This document shows positions 35,268 through 47,500 of a DNA stretch of 64,000 bases, piece after piece. The translations under genes and the position numbers were made by a program. Every line of letters starts with the position of its first letter. The first letter of the stretch is position 1. The notes under the pieces are model-generated. The model made no database searches. It was not told the DNA's origin and was given only the letters and a program-made list of their open reading frames with translations. This stretch comes from Gyrodactylus bullatarudis (lineage: Eukaryota > Platyhelminthes > Monogenea > Gyrodactylidea > Gyrodactylidae): the NCBI GenBank assembly GCA_012064415.1, contig SSNU01000208.1, positions 1 through 64,000 on the forward strand, in the 5' to 3' direction.

Positions 35268-36519
35268 ATGATAAAACTGTTCAACAACTCGAACAATTTC
35301 GTAAATATACCCAGGGCAGGAATAAAATTAAATCTTGATTATTTCAAAAATCTGAAACCTGTTGATAATGGTGTATCAGATGTAGACTTCTATGACGAAA
35401 TTTTAAAAAAAGATTTAGTTTACTTGAATAAGGATTTTGCTGTCATCAATAAGAATGTTAAATTCAACACATTAAAGTTTAACTTTCAATTAATTAGCCA
35501 AAGATTAAATGAGATTATTAAATCTGACGAAGATTTTGTAATTAAAGCCCCGCTATATTCTCGTCTAACCTCGGGTTTAGTATCATATGCTCGAACACCT
35601 GTAGGTTATCTTAAGTTACGTGCCTACTACAAATCCTTGGAGAGAAACAAGTCAGATTTCCTTATGAATTATTATTGCTTATGCTGGGGCATTCCTGCGA
35701 ATTTGAACAAAGAAATGTCCAGTCTCTTGATCAGCTTCTACAACCTTGACCGATCAACAAGTGGTATCCAGGGATTTATCTACAAAGTACCAGAAAAACT
35801 AGAATCCCAAAACAAAATACGAAAAGGAGAACAAGAATATAAATATCTCTCTCATGAGACATTGAGGACGAGTAAAACTTATCCCAAGGCATGTCTAGTC
35901 AGAGTCCAGACAAAATCAACAATGCGTGGCCTTGTTGACCTCTACCTGATTCATCAGGGTAGTACGATAATTGGAGAATTTCTTCAAGTATGTTTCCAAG
36001 AAAATTTTTATCATAAAAATAAGAATCTTCCTCTTCTCAAGAAAAGTATTCAAGAGTTTTTATCATACTTTAAGATTAAAGATCATAAGTTCAATATTTC
36101 TACTTGTAAGTAAGTAGTGGATTATATTTATTTATTTTCTCAAAAAGTCTTCAAGATTGGTTTATGAAAAGAACAATCGCATTCTGATGCCGCCCGCTCA
36201 TATGCGCCTTGACCATCCTCTCTCACATGAATTGGCTCAAGCTCTCTCTGATGAGAAAATCAATCGGGATCATCTGGTCAAAATGATTCACAGCCAAAGT
36301 GTCCCAATGCCTGGTCTCTTATTCAATCAGGCAAAGTCAGATTATTATTTCAACGAGTCCAACTTCTCTTATTCCACATGCCACAATTTTAAAGGAGAAC
36401 CGTGTGGAACTGTATTTTCAGCTCCATTGCCCAAACATTTTACTGACATGATGAGTGCTCTTGATCTTGAATACGATTGTAATGAAAGTAATAAATTAGA
36501 AATATTGTCTCAAAGCTGA
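35268..36519 (+). CDS. RluA-family pseudouridine synthase, RPUSD4-like
   Basis: Two exons, 35268-35987 and 36148-36519, joined at phase 0 over a 160-nt intron (donor GTATGT, acceptor AAAAAG), give about 363 residues. RluA enzymes turn uridine into pseudouridine in rRNA, tRNA or mitochondrial RNA. The family signs are LVYLNKDFAVINK near residue 55, like the entry strand of the fold, and NLDRSTSG, the counterpart of R-L-D-x-x-T-S-G, with the catalytic Asp codon at 35748-35750. The Arg before Leu is replaced by Asn. After the splice, PPAHMRLDHPLS corresponds to the late conserved LHLHARQL-type segment. The G-R-x-H-Q-I-R motif is degenerate. The N terminus is Lys/Asn-rich and could target mitochondria. 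An in-frame TTG at 35217 is less likely as a start. RPUSD3 is an alternative. Confidence 0.75.
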
Positions 36520-36932
36520 ACAAGAAACACTATTCTAGTTTATTTTGAAAAACAGAAATTCTATATGAATAGATTGTAGGCTGATAATTTTAAAAATCAA
36601 GAGAAACTACTTTTCTCGATAGAGCTAATAAATTAAACGAAGCGGTATCATATCTTGCTACTATAAATCAATGAAAAGCAGTATGATAAAATTTTATGCT
36701 GTTATAATATTTCACAGATTTCATCCAATTATTGAATGAATTTTTAGTTCTAAATAATAATTTGGTAATAATTTACAATACAAAATTTCGCGCCCTTATT
36801 CTTTTAAAACAAATTCTTGAAGAATTTCATATTAAGTATGATCAATTTATTACAGAATAGAGTACAAATAATTACGTTTTTTTCATTGGATTCTCATAGG
36901 GTCCAACTTCTAAATAATCTTAATTTTTCCGA
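36520..36932. other. Intergenic, tail to tail
   Basis: AT-rich, nothing coding seen. It separates the convergent ends of the pseudouridine synthase gene (plus) and the hypothetical gene at 36933 (minus). Confidence 0.5.
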
Positions 36933-37472
36933 TCAATGTTGAACGTTACTTTTGCAATATTTACAAATCATAGGACTCATGTTCAGGTTAACATTGTCCC
37001 TATGAATGTGCATTGTACTCTTGAGAGTGTATCCAATTATGTACAGAGGTGTAATATCCATCATGATGATTTTACAATAAAACTTGATTGAAGATAAATT
37101 AGTTAGGAGATTGTTCATCTTCTCAATGTTGATCACCTTCGTAATCATTGAGATGGCCAGACGAGAATTGTCTTGTATGTAACAGGTTCTCTCAATGACC
37201 AAAAGGTACCTGGCACAGAGGAGCAATTTTGAGATTTGACGATAGCGAAAATTTGGCTGAGAGTCGAGGAAATTCTTGAACGAAAGAAATTCATTCATCA
37301 GCAAAAGGTAATAGTTGTTCGATTTACATCTCAGGTGCAGTTGGATTGATAAAACCTCGTAGAAATTGCTCATATTGTGTGATTCACAGTGGGAGTATTC
37401 CAGGGTCTCCGAGACAAGGTTCTCAATTTCCTCAAAGATTAGCTTGCCCTTTTCTGAAAATTCAATTTTCAT
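36933..37472 (-). CDS. Hypothetical protein, 179 aa, single exon
   Basis: A complete frame from ATG at 37472 to a stop at 36933. The composition is protein-like and mainly helical, with conserved-looking Leu-rich helices (KLLLCARYLLVIE) and a C-terminal CKYC pair that could be half a zinc site. I see no signal peptide. Its layout resembles the ORF at 38436-38933 on the same strand: charged N terminus, a QL-rich helix near residue 45, a LLLC/LTCL helix near residue 85. The two may be tandem paralogues, possibly with a divergent cyclin-type helical fold, but that is a weak guess. Confidence 0.5.
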   Translation of the reverse strand: MKIEFSEKGKLIFEEIENLVSETLEYSHCESHNMSNFYEVLSIQLHLRCKSNNYYLLLMNEFLSFKNFLDSQPNFRYRQISKLLLCARYLLVIERTCYIQDNSRLAISMITKVINIEKMNNLLTNLSSIKFYCKIIMMDITPLYIIGYTLKSTMHIHRDNVNLNMSPMICKYCKSNVQH

Positions 37473-38435
37473 TTTTAACGATGAATATCGCTCGGAAATT
37501 TTCTGTGCAAAATGTGCGTAATTTATAAATTAGAAATTTTCCATATTGATAATAAATTGATTCTGATTGCATATTTCTAATTTAGAAAGTTCTTAGTAGA
37601 CTTTGAATTACATTATTTTAATTAAATTTAAACCTGAACCTTTTTCCAATGGCAATTCGAAATAGGCATCTAATATTGAATTTTTTAGCAGATTTTTACA
37701 TGTTTTTAAAGGGTTTTATCTGATCGGTTTGTAAGGTTTTTAATAAATACTAAAATGAATGTTTTTTTTGGAATAGAAATTTATTTATTTGGTAAATTAC
37801 AGTAGTAGAATTATGTACAAAAATATATACATAGAATCATTTTAAAGAAAAAATAGTTTTTGAATAGGTATGATGGTACAATATCAATGAGAAAGTTACA
37901 AGTTAATTTCAGGTTATCGTATGGGATTTAAGCAATATTAATTCCAAGTCTCGCTTGCAGTTGGAGGATTTTAATAGAATTGAGTATCTCTTTTGTTGTC
38001 AAAGATGGTCATGGGTAAAATAAATAAAGGTGAATCATAATCCAACATGTCTGGGGTGTAGATTGGGTAATTAAAATCGTCACGTAGAATTATTTTTTAG
38101 TTGAACATACATTTTAGAAGATCTAACAAGCTGATTGTTTATTAGCGGATAGAGGATTGTAAGTCAGAATTGTTGTTACAGTACGAACTGTGCACTTTAT
38201 GTCAAAAATCACCCTTTCCTCTCTGCCCCTTTTTATTAAAATAATAATATAACCTTTGTACTTATAAGTAAGCATACTTCTACTTTCAGGTTTGTTTTCC
38301 GCTCATTGATATTAAATTTTGCCATTTTCAAAAAAACAAGACCTATCCTGCTTGCAATTGCTTCAGATCACACCTTTTGTTCAAGACTATAAACGGAATA
38401 GTTGACAATTAGGAAAAAATACTCAAGTAAAGTCT
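37473..38435. other. Intergenic between the two hypothetical genes
   Basis: AT-rich, no exon recognised. An AATAAA-rich tract lies near 37740-37800. A GGTTTGTTTTCCGC block near 38290 resembles nothing else here. Confidence 0.4.
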
Positions 38436-38933
38436 TTATTCATGAATTTCATAACTTTCATTTTCCTCTTGTAGGAGACTCCTAAGATATAATCTTAGAT
38501 TGAAACAAATGATGAAACACAGCTCTGACTCAATCTCCAACTTGACCAGGTCGCCCTCCAACGTCAAGAGGATCTCTTGTTCCACTTTGATGCAGTTCAA
38601 GTCGAACACCTTCAGGATGTTGTCAATGGCGACTCTGGTATCTGGCAAGGTGACAATAGTCGTCTTGATAAAATCCAAAAATTTAAGGCACGTCAAAATT
38701 TGCATTCGTACGACGACCGTGTTATTCTTCAACAGGCTAAATCGATAACAAAACTGAAGGAACACAAACTTGGTCTGATCCTCGAGCTGATCATAGTGGA
38801 AGTAAAGTTGGGATTTTAACTTGTCGAAAAACTCAGTGGTATCATTGATGCTGAACTCCTCGAAGGAATCCATGTTGATGGCGTTGATTTTGGATAATTC
38901 CCTGAGGCCTTCCTTTGATATGTCCAAGTTCAT
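38436..38933 (-). CDS. Hypothetical helical protein, 165 aa, single exon
   Basis: A complete frame from ATG at 38933 to a stop at 38436. Codon use is richer in GC than the flanks (many GAC, GTC, CTG), which favours a real gene. It is all-helical in appearance. MQILTCLKFLDFI near residue 78 followed by VEQEILLTLEGDLVKLEI near 118 recalls the middle helices of a cyclin box, though no diagnostic motif is present. It lies about 960 bp upstream of the similar minus-strand ORF at 36933-37472. Function unknown. Confidence 0.6.
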   Translation of the reverse strand: MNLDISKEGLRELSKINAINMDSFEEFSINDTTEFFDKLKSQLYFHYDQLEDQTKFVFLQFCYRFSLLKNNTVVVRMQILTCLKFLDFIKTTIVTLPDTRVAIDNILKVFDLNCIKVEQEILLTLEGDLVKLEIESELCFIICFNLRLYLRSLLQEENESYEIHE

Positions 38934-39110
38934 GTTTTGTTTTTTTTTTATAACAAAAAACTCTCCAGTTGAGTAGATATTCGCTTTATTTCTTCTAATT
39001 CTTGCCTTTCTCTTCTACGCATCTATATTTATTCGGCTTATTAATTAAACGTAGTGTATTTAAGATATTTTAGTAAATACGCGATAAAGTATAAAAATAA
39101 TAATACCTTA

Positions 39111-39450
39111 ACCCTTCATGTCCCATTGTTCCACCAGTAGAACACAACACTTTTTTCAGTGATATTTTGATCTATACAAGAAGGGTGATTTTTTAAATAT
39201 ATAGTTTTATATATATATATATTTAGAAAGTTTTATTGAAAACCTTTTGCTGAGGCCTTAAATAAGAGTAAAATAACTTTCTATCGTAAAAAGTTGCTGT
39301 ATTCAGTTTTGAGCTAGACATCTCTCATGATTTGGAAGATGGCTAGTTTTAGAGCCAGAAAATGCCTATTTTAACCTCTGCATTACCTTTTAAATGAAAA
39401 GTCAGCTTTCAAAATAGAATTCAGATTCGTAATCAACGTAATTATATTGG
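39111..39450 (+). repeat. piggyBac-like non-autonomous element
   Basis: TTAACCCTTCATGTCCCATTG starts at about 39111, followed by the GTTCCACCAGT hairpin. The body matches the element at 43859 over several blocks (AGAAAGTTTTATTGAAAAC, TGCTGAGGCCTTA, GAGCCAGAAAATGCC, TATTTTAACCTCTGCATTA, AGTCAGCTTTCAAAATA). No transposase ORF and no clear right end. Confidence 0.6.
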
Positions 39451-40854
39451 TAAGGCTACAAATTTTCTTATTTGTGTCAAAAGGGGGGTCAAAATCGAAA
39501 AATAATATTTCTCAAATTTTTTAGATCTTTTTAGCTATTATTTTCTAAGGCTCTATGATTACTGTTCATAAATTAGAAGAAATAACCACTGGTTTATGGT
39601 GTGTATCTGTATAGATTATGTGGCTAATTTTTCTCATTTGACAAGAATTTCAATTCCTTTTGTTTTCTTCTAGGACTCCCTAAAATAAAAAAAAGTGATG
39701 AAAAATGAGAAAGATATATTTTCTAATCTATTAGCCCCTCTAAGAAAACACATATTTTAATAATGTAGCAAGGAGTGAGTAGCTAAACTTTTGTCATTAA
39801 ATTTAAAATATTTTACATCATTAATATCTATAGAGTATGATTTGATCCCCTCTTCTGATTGGCCAATCATTTTCTTGGCATAAACTCTATCTACCTACCT
39901 AATGAGAAGTGAAAATAGATGTTAAACTAATCATTATTTTTCATTCTGTCTGTAGACACTGGGTGCATTCTCAATGGTACCATGAGAGAACTTATCAAAG
40001 TTTTATGTGAGTTTTATTTATCATGAATTTCAAAGGCAATTGAGGATAAAAAACTTTATGGATAAGATATTAATTTTCTGGCAATTTTTCATGATAAGAT
40101 TCATGTGGTAACACGTAACAATGATTAGCAGATCTGGGTGAAAATATTTGAAAATATCTTCTTGAGTTATACATCTAAGGCTATTCTCGATGAATAGAAA
40201 ACCCACATTTTTTCATCAAAGTATCATTTTTAATTTCGATCTGGTGCTATTTTTTCAAACTTTGAGTTGAAAATCTTTGTTGATTTTAAGGTGGGAGAGG
40301 AATCAACTATTATTTTTCCGAATCACCAATAGGCCAAAATAGTCTGGAATTTGATAAATTAGGATGATGCAAGATTTTTTTTCTTAAATCAGCAAAAGTG
40401 TACCGTTTGAAACAATTACCAAAAAATCTTTAGTAAATTTTGAGATTTTTGTTAAAACTGCCAGCTTCAACTTCTAGAAAAGCTTTAGATATATAACTCA
40501 ACAAGATATATGACCTGCTCAAACCGACTGTTTTCCATGATTTTAAAACATTTTTTCATGATTTTTTTGATTGTTCATCACAAACTATTCATATGCTATT
40601 TTTGCTAGCCAGGCATAAGAACGCCGTTAATATTTGAGTTTTTTTTTCCAGAATGAATAGAAGGAAAATTCATGATCTGTTTCGATCGTAATTATTAGGG
40701 TGATACAGAAAATTTTTTCCTGATTTTTTAGGCAATATAAGATACATTTCGACATTATCTGAGTGTTCGTAACGATTAATTTCCAAATAAATCCTCTCAT
40801 TTCAATTTAGATTACTGACCAGTATATGTGTCTTTCGATATAATTATTTTTAGG

Positions 40855-41437
40855 AAAAATATGGTCATTTTTCAAATTCCCATTTGGCGCCGAGATCCCA
40901 TTTTTTCGAACTTTGAGCTGAAAATTTTTGTTGATTTGAAAGTGGGAGGTTGATCGAAAGAGTTTTTTCAGGATTAAGATTAGACAAGAAAGCTGACCAG
41001 GACCGTCGAGTTATCGACAGTTTCCCTATTTTCGAGAGATTTTGAATTATCGAAATTTCACTGATTTTCAAGCAGTGAAAATGATCAAAAGATCGAAATT
41101 CCGCTCCCAAACGATAATGAGGTTATATATCAGAAAAGGTTCAGTTGAATTGATTTTCTTGTCTAATCTTAATCCTGAAAAAACTCTTTCGATCAGCCTC
41201 CCACTTTCGAATCAATAAAAATATTTAGCTCGAAAAAGTGGGATTTTGGCGCCAAACGGGAATTTGAAAAATAACTATATAGTTCATAAAAATAATTTTT
41301 TTTCCGAATTTTTTTTTAAATAGTAAAAGTGGGCAAAATGAGTAGGATTCCAGAAAATGTTTAAAATATTCTAATTCTTAATGAAAAAATCGAGTTTTCT
41401 GTAAAAATTATAGATTCTCAACTTCATATCAATTAGC
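40855..41437. repeat. Foldback element of the GGCGCC family
   Basis: The left part (CATTTTTCAAATTCCCATTTGGCGCC) and right part (TTGGCGCCAAACGGGAATTTGAAAA) are mutual reverse complements around a centre near 41070. The right outer arm ends ATTCTCAACTTCATATCAATT at about 41437; the left outer arm is truncated. The ORF at 40865-41110 is a shadow of the repeat. Confidence 0.75.
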
Positions 41438-42382
41438 TTTAATCGTAATCCGGCGAGAGAACCAAACTTGAAACTCTCTTCGTTTATCTATGATACGGCG
41501 AAGAAAGGCTGCATATATTCTCGTGAAAGCTCTATTGATTTTAAGTTCTATTCAAAAGTAATTTGTAACATTCAAAAACTTCTTATACAATGGGAAAATG
41601 GTGTTTTTAAAAGTAATGAAATTGTGTGACAACAGGAAATATTTGTCACATGATACTTCCTATGAAAGGAATTCTCTATTTGTGATATACTAGTTTCTGT
41701 CATTCTATAATTTTTATTCTCTCTCTTAAGAGTATTAACAATACAGTTTTGTATTTTTATTTTACAAAACGGCCTTTGGAGAATTTCTGATAACAAACTG
41801 ACTTTGAATAACTAAGATTTTTGGCATATTTTAAGAGATCACAATTTATCATGTATAAGCATTGGAAACTCATATTATATCCAAGATATATTCACTGAAT
41901 ATTATTCAGGTCTTATGTGGTAAGAAATCATTGAAAATTGAGCAGTGATTCAAGATTTTCTAACTTATATGACATAATGAAGCCAATGCAAAATTACAAC
42001 TCAAAGTTAAATGAATGTTAAATGAATCGGTCAGAAAAGGATTTCAAAAACATTAATTTCAACATAAAGTTACTACTACTCAAAAGTAGATTTGATATTA
42101 ATTTTACAATTTTTGAATTATTTCGAATTGAATATTTACGTTTACGTCCGAATATCCCATAGAGAAATTCATTATTGGATGTTTTTAAAAAAGAAGTTTA
42201 TTGAAGAGAAATACGTATTTCGCCAGGTCTTATCAATCTTTAATCCTGGTCTGGTATATGATTATAAAATTACGAATTTTAATGAAAAATTGTTAATGAA
42301 ATTGTAAAGTTGTGAAGAAAAACTTCCAATTGATGAAAAACCAAAAAACAGGGATTCGTTTTCATTTCATCGATGTTAGTGA

Positions 42383-42625
42383 CTAACAGTTAGTCTCTTT
42401 GTCATTCAGAAAAATTACTGCAAAACAAGAGGGGGCAAATGTTCTATAGATTTGCCAATTTTCTTCATTAACCTGGCAACCACATTGTTCTAGGTGTATT
42501 TTTATAGAGGAACTCTTTCTATTGAGGTCTTCTTGTATTCTGATAGCAATTCTTCTTTCGGTTCTTCCCATATACTTGGCACCACATGTAGCTTGAAAAC
42601 AATAGATGAGATTTGAATTAGTCTC
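42383..42625 (-). pseudogene. Penelope-like GIY-YIG endonuclease remnant (second family)
   Basis: The minus strand reads NLIYCFQATCGAKYMGRTERR and then IRIQEDLNRKSSSIKIHLEQCGC. This matches the zinc-finger-like Cys pair, the KYMGRTERR core and the downstream His of the Penelope-like GIY-YIG domain. It differs enough from the 61105 copy to be another family. Only about 80 codons survive. Confidence 0.75.
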
Positions 42626-43342
42626 TAAGATGCTATATCATTATTCTGGACCTTCCTCAAGAATTTTCTGATAGAATAATCTTTTACCAAATTAGTTTTT
42701 TAGTCACAGATATTTCCCTTTTATATAAAGCTTAGTTTAAACCGTTTTAAACTTTCAAACCATTTTATAATCCTAACTACTGTAATAATAAATCAATAAT
42801 TTTTATAGTTATTATTTAAAAAGTGATTAATTATAGTCTTGGACTTGCTTTTTTGTTTATTTCTCAGAATTGAATGCTGGGGGTGAGGGGTGGATTAGAC
42901 TATGACGCGTTGATTTATTATTGCAAGAGAGGGAGTGTAATGATAGAATTTGATAACATTTTGAAAAAAAGTAAATTATTTTTCCCAACTATACAAATGT
43001 ATGTGCGGGTAATGTTCTCTGGAGGAATTGTAACCCATTTCCGACATTGGGCGGACATTTTATACACATAAAATTAGCTGCACAAATAGGTACCTTGCCT
43101 CATAATATATATTATAAAGTCTATTTGTATATATGGGTATTCTCAATAATATATATATGTATATCTATTATATTTAGCCTGGTTAGTCTAAATAAATTGT
43201 GTACATAAATTAAAGAGGAATTCCATCCGTAATATGATTACATCAATTTTGAGTTTATTACAACAGGAATTACGTTATTTACAGTTTATTCAATAGTGTA
43301 AAATATATTTTAGAGCCAAAAACGATCTGACTAAAGTTGGGT

Positions 43343-43666
43343 GATATAAAGTTGGGAATCTATGATTTTTACGAAAAACTTGGTTTTTTCATCAAAAATA
43401 CGGATTTGTAAAAGAATCGTACCCATATTGCCGACTTTTACAATTTGAAGAAAAAAATAATGAATAATTTGAAAAATAATGAAATTTTGGCGCCAAATCG
43501 GAATTTGACCATATTTTTCATGAAAATAATTTTTTTTCTTCAAATCGTAAAAGTCGGCAACATGAGTAGAATTCCAGAAAATCTTTATCAATTTCGAATT
43601 CTTGATGAAAATATCGAGATTTCTGTAAAAATCATAGATTCCCAACTTCATATCAACTAGCTTTAC
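43343..43666. repeat. Compact foldback element of the GGCGCC family
   Basis: About 324 bp, nearly perfectly palindromic around TTGGCGCCAA at about 43490: it starts GATATAAAGTTGGGAATCTA and ends TAGATTCCCAACTTCATATC. This is the shortest complete copy and best shows the family layout. Opposing ORFs on both strands are mirror artefacts. Confidence 0.85.
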
Positions 43667-43858
43667 ATACAAGTAAACTCTTTTTATTCTTTTGAGTCTT
43701 TGGGTCATGATTGTTTGATCATACCTGTATTTCATAAATGATTGAATAATTTATAAAACATAATAGGAATTTGATGGGAAAAATATGGAAAATTAAGAAA
43801 GTTTTTGCAAAAATTTTCACGTCTCATTCAACCATGGGGTCTCAAGGAACTGGATTAG

Positions 43859-44215
43859 ATTAACCCATCACGTCGCATTGTTCCACTATGACCAGTAGAA
43901 CACAAAACTATCTTGAGCGATAATTTGAACTGAAAGATACAAAAATATAAAGATAGTTTTTCACTGATGTTAACCAAGGTTATTTAAAGAATATTTAGAA
44001 AGTTCTATTGAAAACCTATTTGCTGAGGCCTTAGAAGATTTCATCGTAACACAATAGAGTTCAAATATGCAAGCGCCTTTTTGATATCTCTTATAATCTA
44101 GAAGATAACTAGTTTTAGAGCCAGAAAATGCCTATTTTAACCTCTGCATTACTTTTTGAATGATAAGTCAGCTTTCAAAATATAATTCAGATTCGGAATT
44201 CTATAGGCTTTGAGA
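43859..44215 (+). repeat. piggyBac-like non-autonomous element, second copy
   Basis: Starts TTAACCCATCACGTCGCATTG (about 43860) and shares the body blocks listed for the copy at 39111. In this copy the hairpin is interrupted by a few extra bases (TATGACCAGT). Confidence 0.55.
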
Positions 44216-44558
44216 AATCATCGTATCTGGGACTTTACTTTCTGATACAACTGTAGAGCCCATAGAAAGAGTTTATAATTATTTTTAGTATCATATTGAT
44301 TAATGATGAAAAGTTTTTTTTCAGAAAAAAACAAAATAGAGGTTAAAATTAATCCCGGTTTCCTGTTGGCATTACTCAACTGTCTATTGTAATGATGTTG
44401 GTAAATAAATATTAACCAAAGGTGTGATAAAATATGGTTTTATTCACATTGACTAGTAGTAGTCTTAGTTTAGTGTAAATATTTAATTTGTTTTTGGAAA
44501 AAAAACAATAAAATCCAATCTATTATCTATTTTTGAATTTGACCCTTTTACTTTTTAG

Positions 44559-47500
44559 ATATCTTGAAATTCTTGTCAACTCTCACGAGCCAAGATGAAT
44601 TTGGAATGGAAATATCTTTTGAGATGGGTACGTTGAATTTAAATTGAACATAAATATTCTACTCTATCAGTTCAATAGAACTTGTTTTAGAATTCATTTA
44701 TACATGTTGATGCGTTTATGAGGATTGGTTTGCACCAATCTAAGAAGGCCTGTATTCATATGAAGATATCCATTTTTACTCAGTTGGTTCCCTAAAGTTA
44801 AAGCTTAGTTGCTCTTCTAAAATAAAGCTAGTTAATATGATGAAGATTTAAAATAATCTAGATAATAAACTAAACTTGCTGGAATATGCATGAAGTTTTA
44901 ACATATTTTACTTTAAAATCCCATACTTACTAATAAGTATAAAGATGCTTTTAAATATTTATCAGGCAAGTAATAAGAAAGAGATTTGTTGAAAACAGTT
45001 TATATAAAGATCATGATTATCTGGCACAAAGATGCTAATTTTCTTAGATTCTCATGTGAAGATTGACCAATTTAAAATTGATAGTATAACTTGTAAAGAG
45101 AGACCACTGATGATCTTTCAGAACTGTACATCTTCTTAAGTTTTGTATTTAAGTGGAATTTCAGACGCGAATCACGAATTTTTTTTTCTTTCTTTAGTTG
45201 AAGCAAAGAATGATAAATCAAGCAAATGTCATGGTATCAAATGCAATAACGAGGCACTGTGCAGTCGGATCAACCAGTTAACCTGCCTCTGTCGTATGGG
45301 GTACTCTGGGAGTGACTGCTCGAAAGAGTTCAGTGTAACCAAGTTTCCCAGAATTAATGAGAATGGTTTTATTGACTTTTACTTTCCCTCCGGTTGGATA
45401 AGAAACTCCACTGATACGGATAAAAAGCAGGTTCACTGGGACCCAAGTTTCTCGCTTAGTCTGAGATTTCAGCCTGATTATATGAAGAATGGAATCAATT
45501 ATCCCCTGCTCTATTATCGATCACCGATAACAAAATCTTTCTTTCTTGTTTTCATGCGAGACAACGAAGTAGTTACTAGAATTGTTCCATTGTCAAAAGA
45601 GAACTTTCGTCTAGAGCGCAATCCCAACCAAATAGCCGTGGTCTACACCTCAAAAAGACTACCGGAAAGTTATCTCGAGTACAAGTGCCTTACTGGGGTT
45701 AAAATGAAAACATGGCACAACTTTACCATTGGTGAATTAAAAGGCGAAGGCATATTCATCGCGTTGAACGGGAAAAACTGTCAGATTCCCAATAAGGTAA
45801 GCTTTAATTTTACCTGGTTGCATTAGGCTCTTTTAACAGCTTCTGAACATACTCAGGTAGAGAAGAAACAATACTTTATATGAGATTACTTTAGTTTGGA
45901 TCTCGTTAAAAGACTATAAATACCAAAAGGAGAGAGATCTTTGCCCACCTCAATAGCAGAAGACTCTGAAGATACAAATCAACTTTTTGTATAGGCTGTT
46001 AATTTATCACCAAAAATCCACGATAACTGAAAAATTTGTATATTTTGGAGATTTCGTTGATTTTTTGAACCAATCCCTTATATCGCTTATTTATATCATA
46101 ATTTCAAAGATCTCGTTGGAAATTTCTGATCTAGTTCAAAATTTTACATAGAATTCAGATTTAATCACGATTTTTCAATATGAGATGTCCGAAAAAAAGT
46201 GAAATTAAATCTAGCAAATTCTTATTTTTCTTCAGATCATTAAACTAGGTTTCTTCAGATTCAGAAAGATTCCGAAAATTTCCGAATCATCACAATTTGA
46301 CTTCAGGTATAAACAAAAAATTATTCTCTTCCATCATGTGTTGAATTAAGTCATCTTTAACTTTGGCTATGCTATTAGTCATTTTGTAAGAAAGGCGATG
46401 CCTGAGAATATGAAGAGATTAAGCTCTATTTCGGGCATACTCTTAAGTCTTTAAATGCCAAATATAAATAAATCAATATTACAAAAATGATTCTCATTTG
46501 AAAAAATTAATAAGAGTAATATTTTCTTTGTCTAATGATGATCCTGAAAAATATCGTTTGATTCCTCTCAGACCTTGAAATCAACAAAAATTTTCAACTC
46601 AAAGTTTAAAAAATTTAAAAAACCTCGAATTCTAAAATGTCCCTAAAATTTTCCAAAAAAACCTTTTTCAAAATTTTTTTCTCAAATCAGTAAATGTGTA
46701 CATTTTGAATCAGTTACCAAAAAATCTCTCAAAAATTTCGATGAAAAAATTAGATTTTTGTAAGAATCATGAATTCTCTATTTTTCTTCAAGCCTTCATT
46801 ATCCTCTAATTATATGTATTTTCAGAGAGTTTCACTGGATAGTTACATCAGAATGACTGGCCAAGAACATCACTCATCCCTACAATCAGATCCGTATCAC
46901 AGTATGAATGAGGAGGGTGGCCGGAATTATCAACAGTTATTCTTTACAGTTGGGAATATCCTCAATAACCCCTTGATCGAGTGGAACGAGGACATTGAGA
47001 AGATGACTGGCCAGAGTAAATTCTGCATTGATCAGATTATCCTGAATAGACAACTTTTGGATCCGAGGAAGACAGCTTATCATGGCGATGCTTTGAGAGC
47101 ATATGGTACAGAAAATTGTAAGACAACAGGCTGTGCAAGTACCATGCCCAGATGCAGTAATTGTCTTGATGTTACAGCTGACTTTGGCCAGTGTTTATGT
47201 TCATTGGGAACTAGTGGAAATCAGTGTGAAAAAAGTTTGTCTAATTACTTCAAAGTAGACACAGAATATTAAAAAAAAACATTTCTCGTAGTAAAATTCA
47301 TTGAAAAATGTTAAAAATTCTGTCTTACCCTCATATATACGAGTGAAATATTTTAGATAATAGGGTTATGTTGCCGAAATTTAACGGTATTTCCATGCTC
47401 AAATACAATTTGCTCGGCCTTCCCTACTCGGAATATTTGGATGATATCAATATCGACTTTTATGCAACCAGAGAAACTGGCATCCTCTTCCACATTTCAT

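Noticed and set aside
35988..36113. C-terminal extension of the pseudouridine synthase (…VCFQENFYHKNK)
   Set aside because: It is more AT-rich than the exon, starts with a good GTATGT donor, and splicing to 36148 restores a family-like segment (PPAHMRLDHP).
38500..38819. Plus-strand ORFs of about 80 aa
   Set aside because: They are antisense shadows of the 38436-38933 minus-strand ORF.
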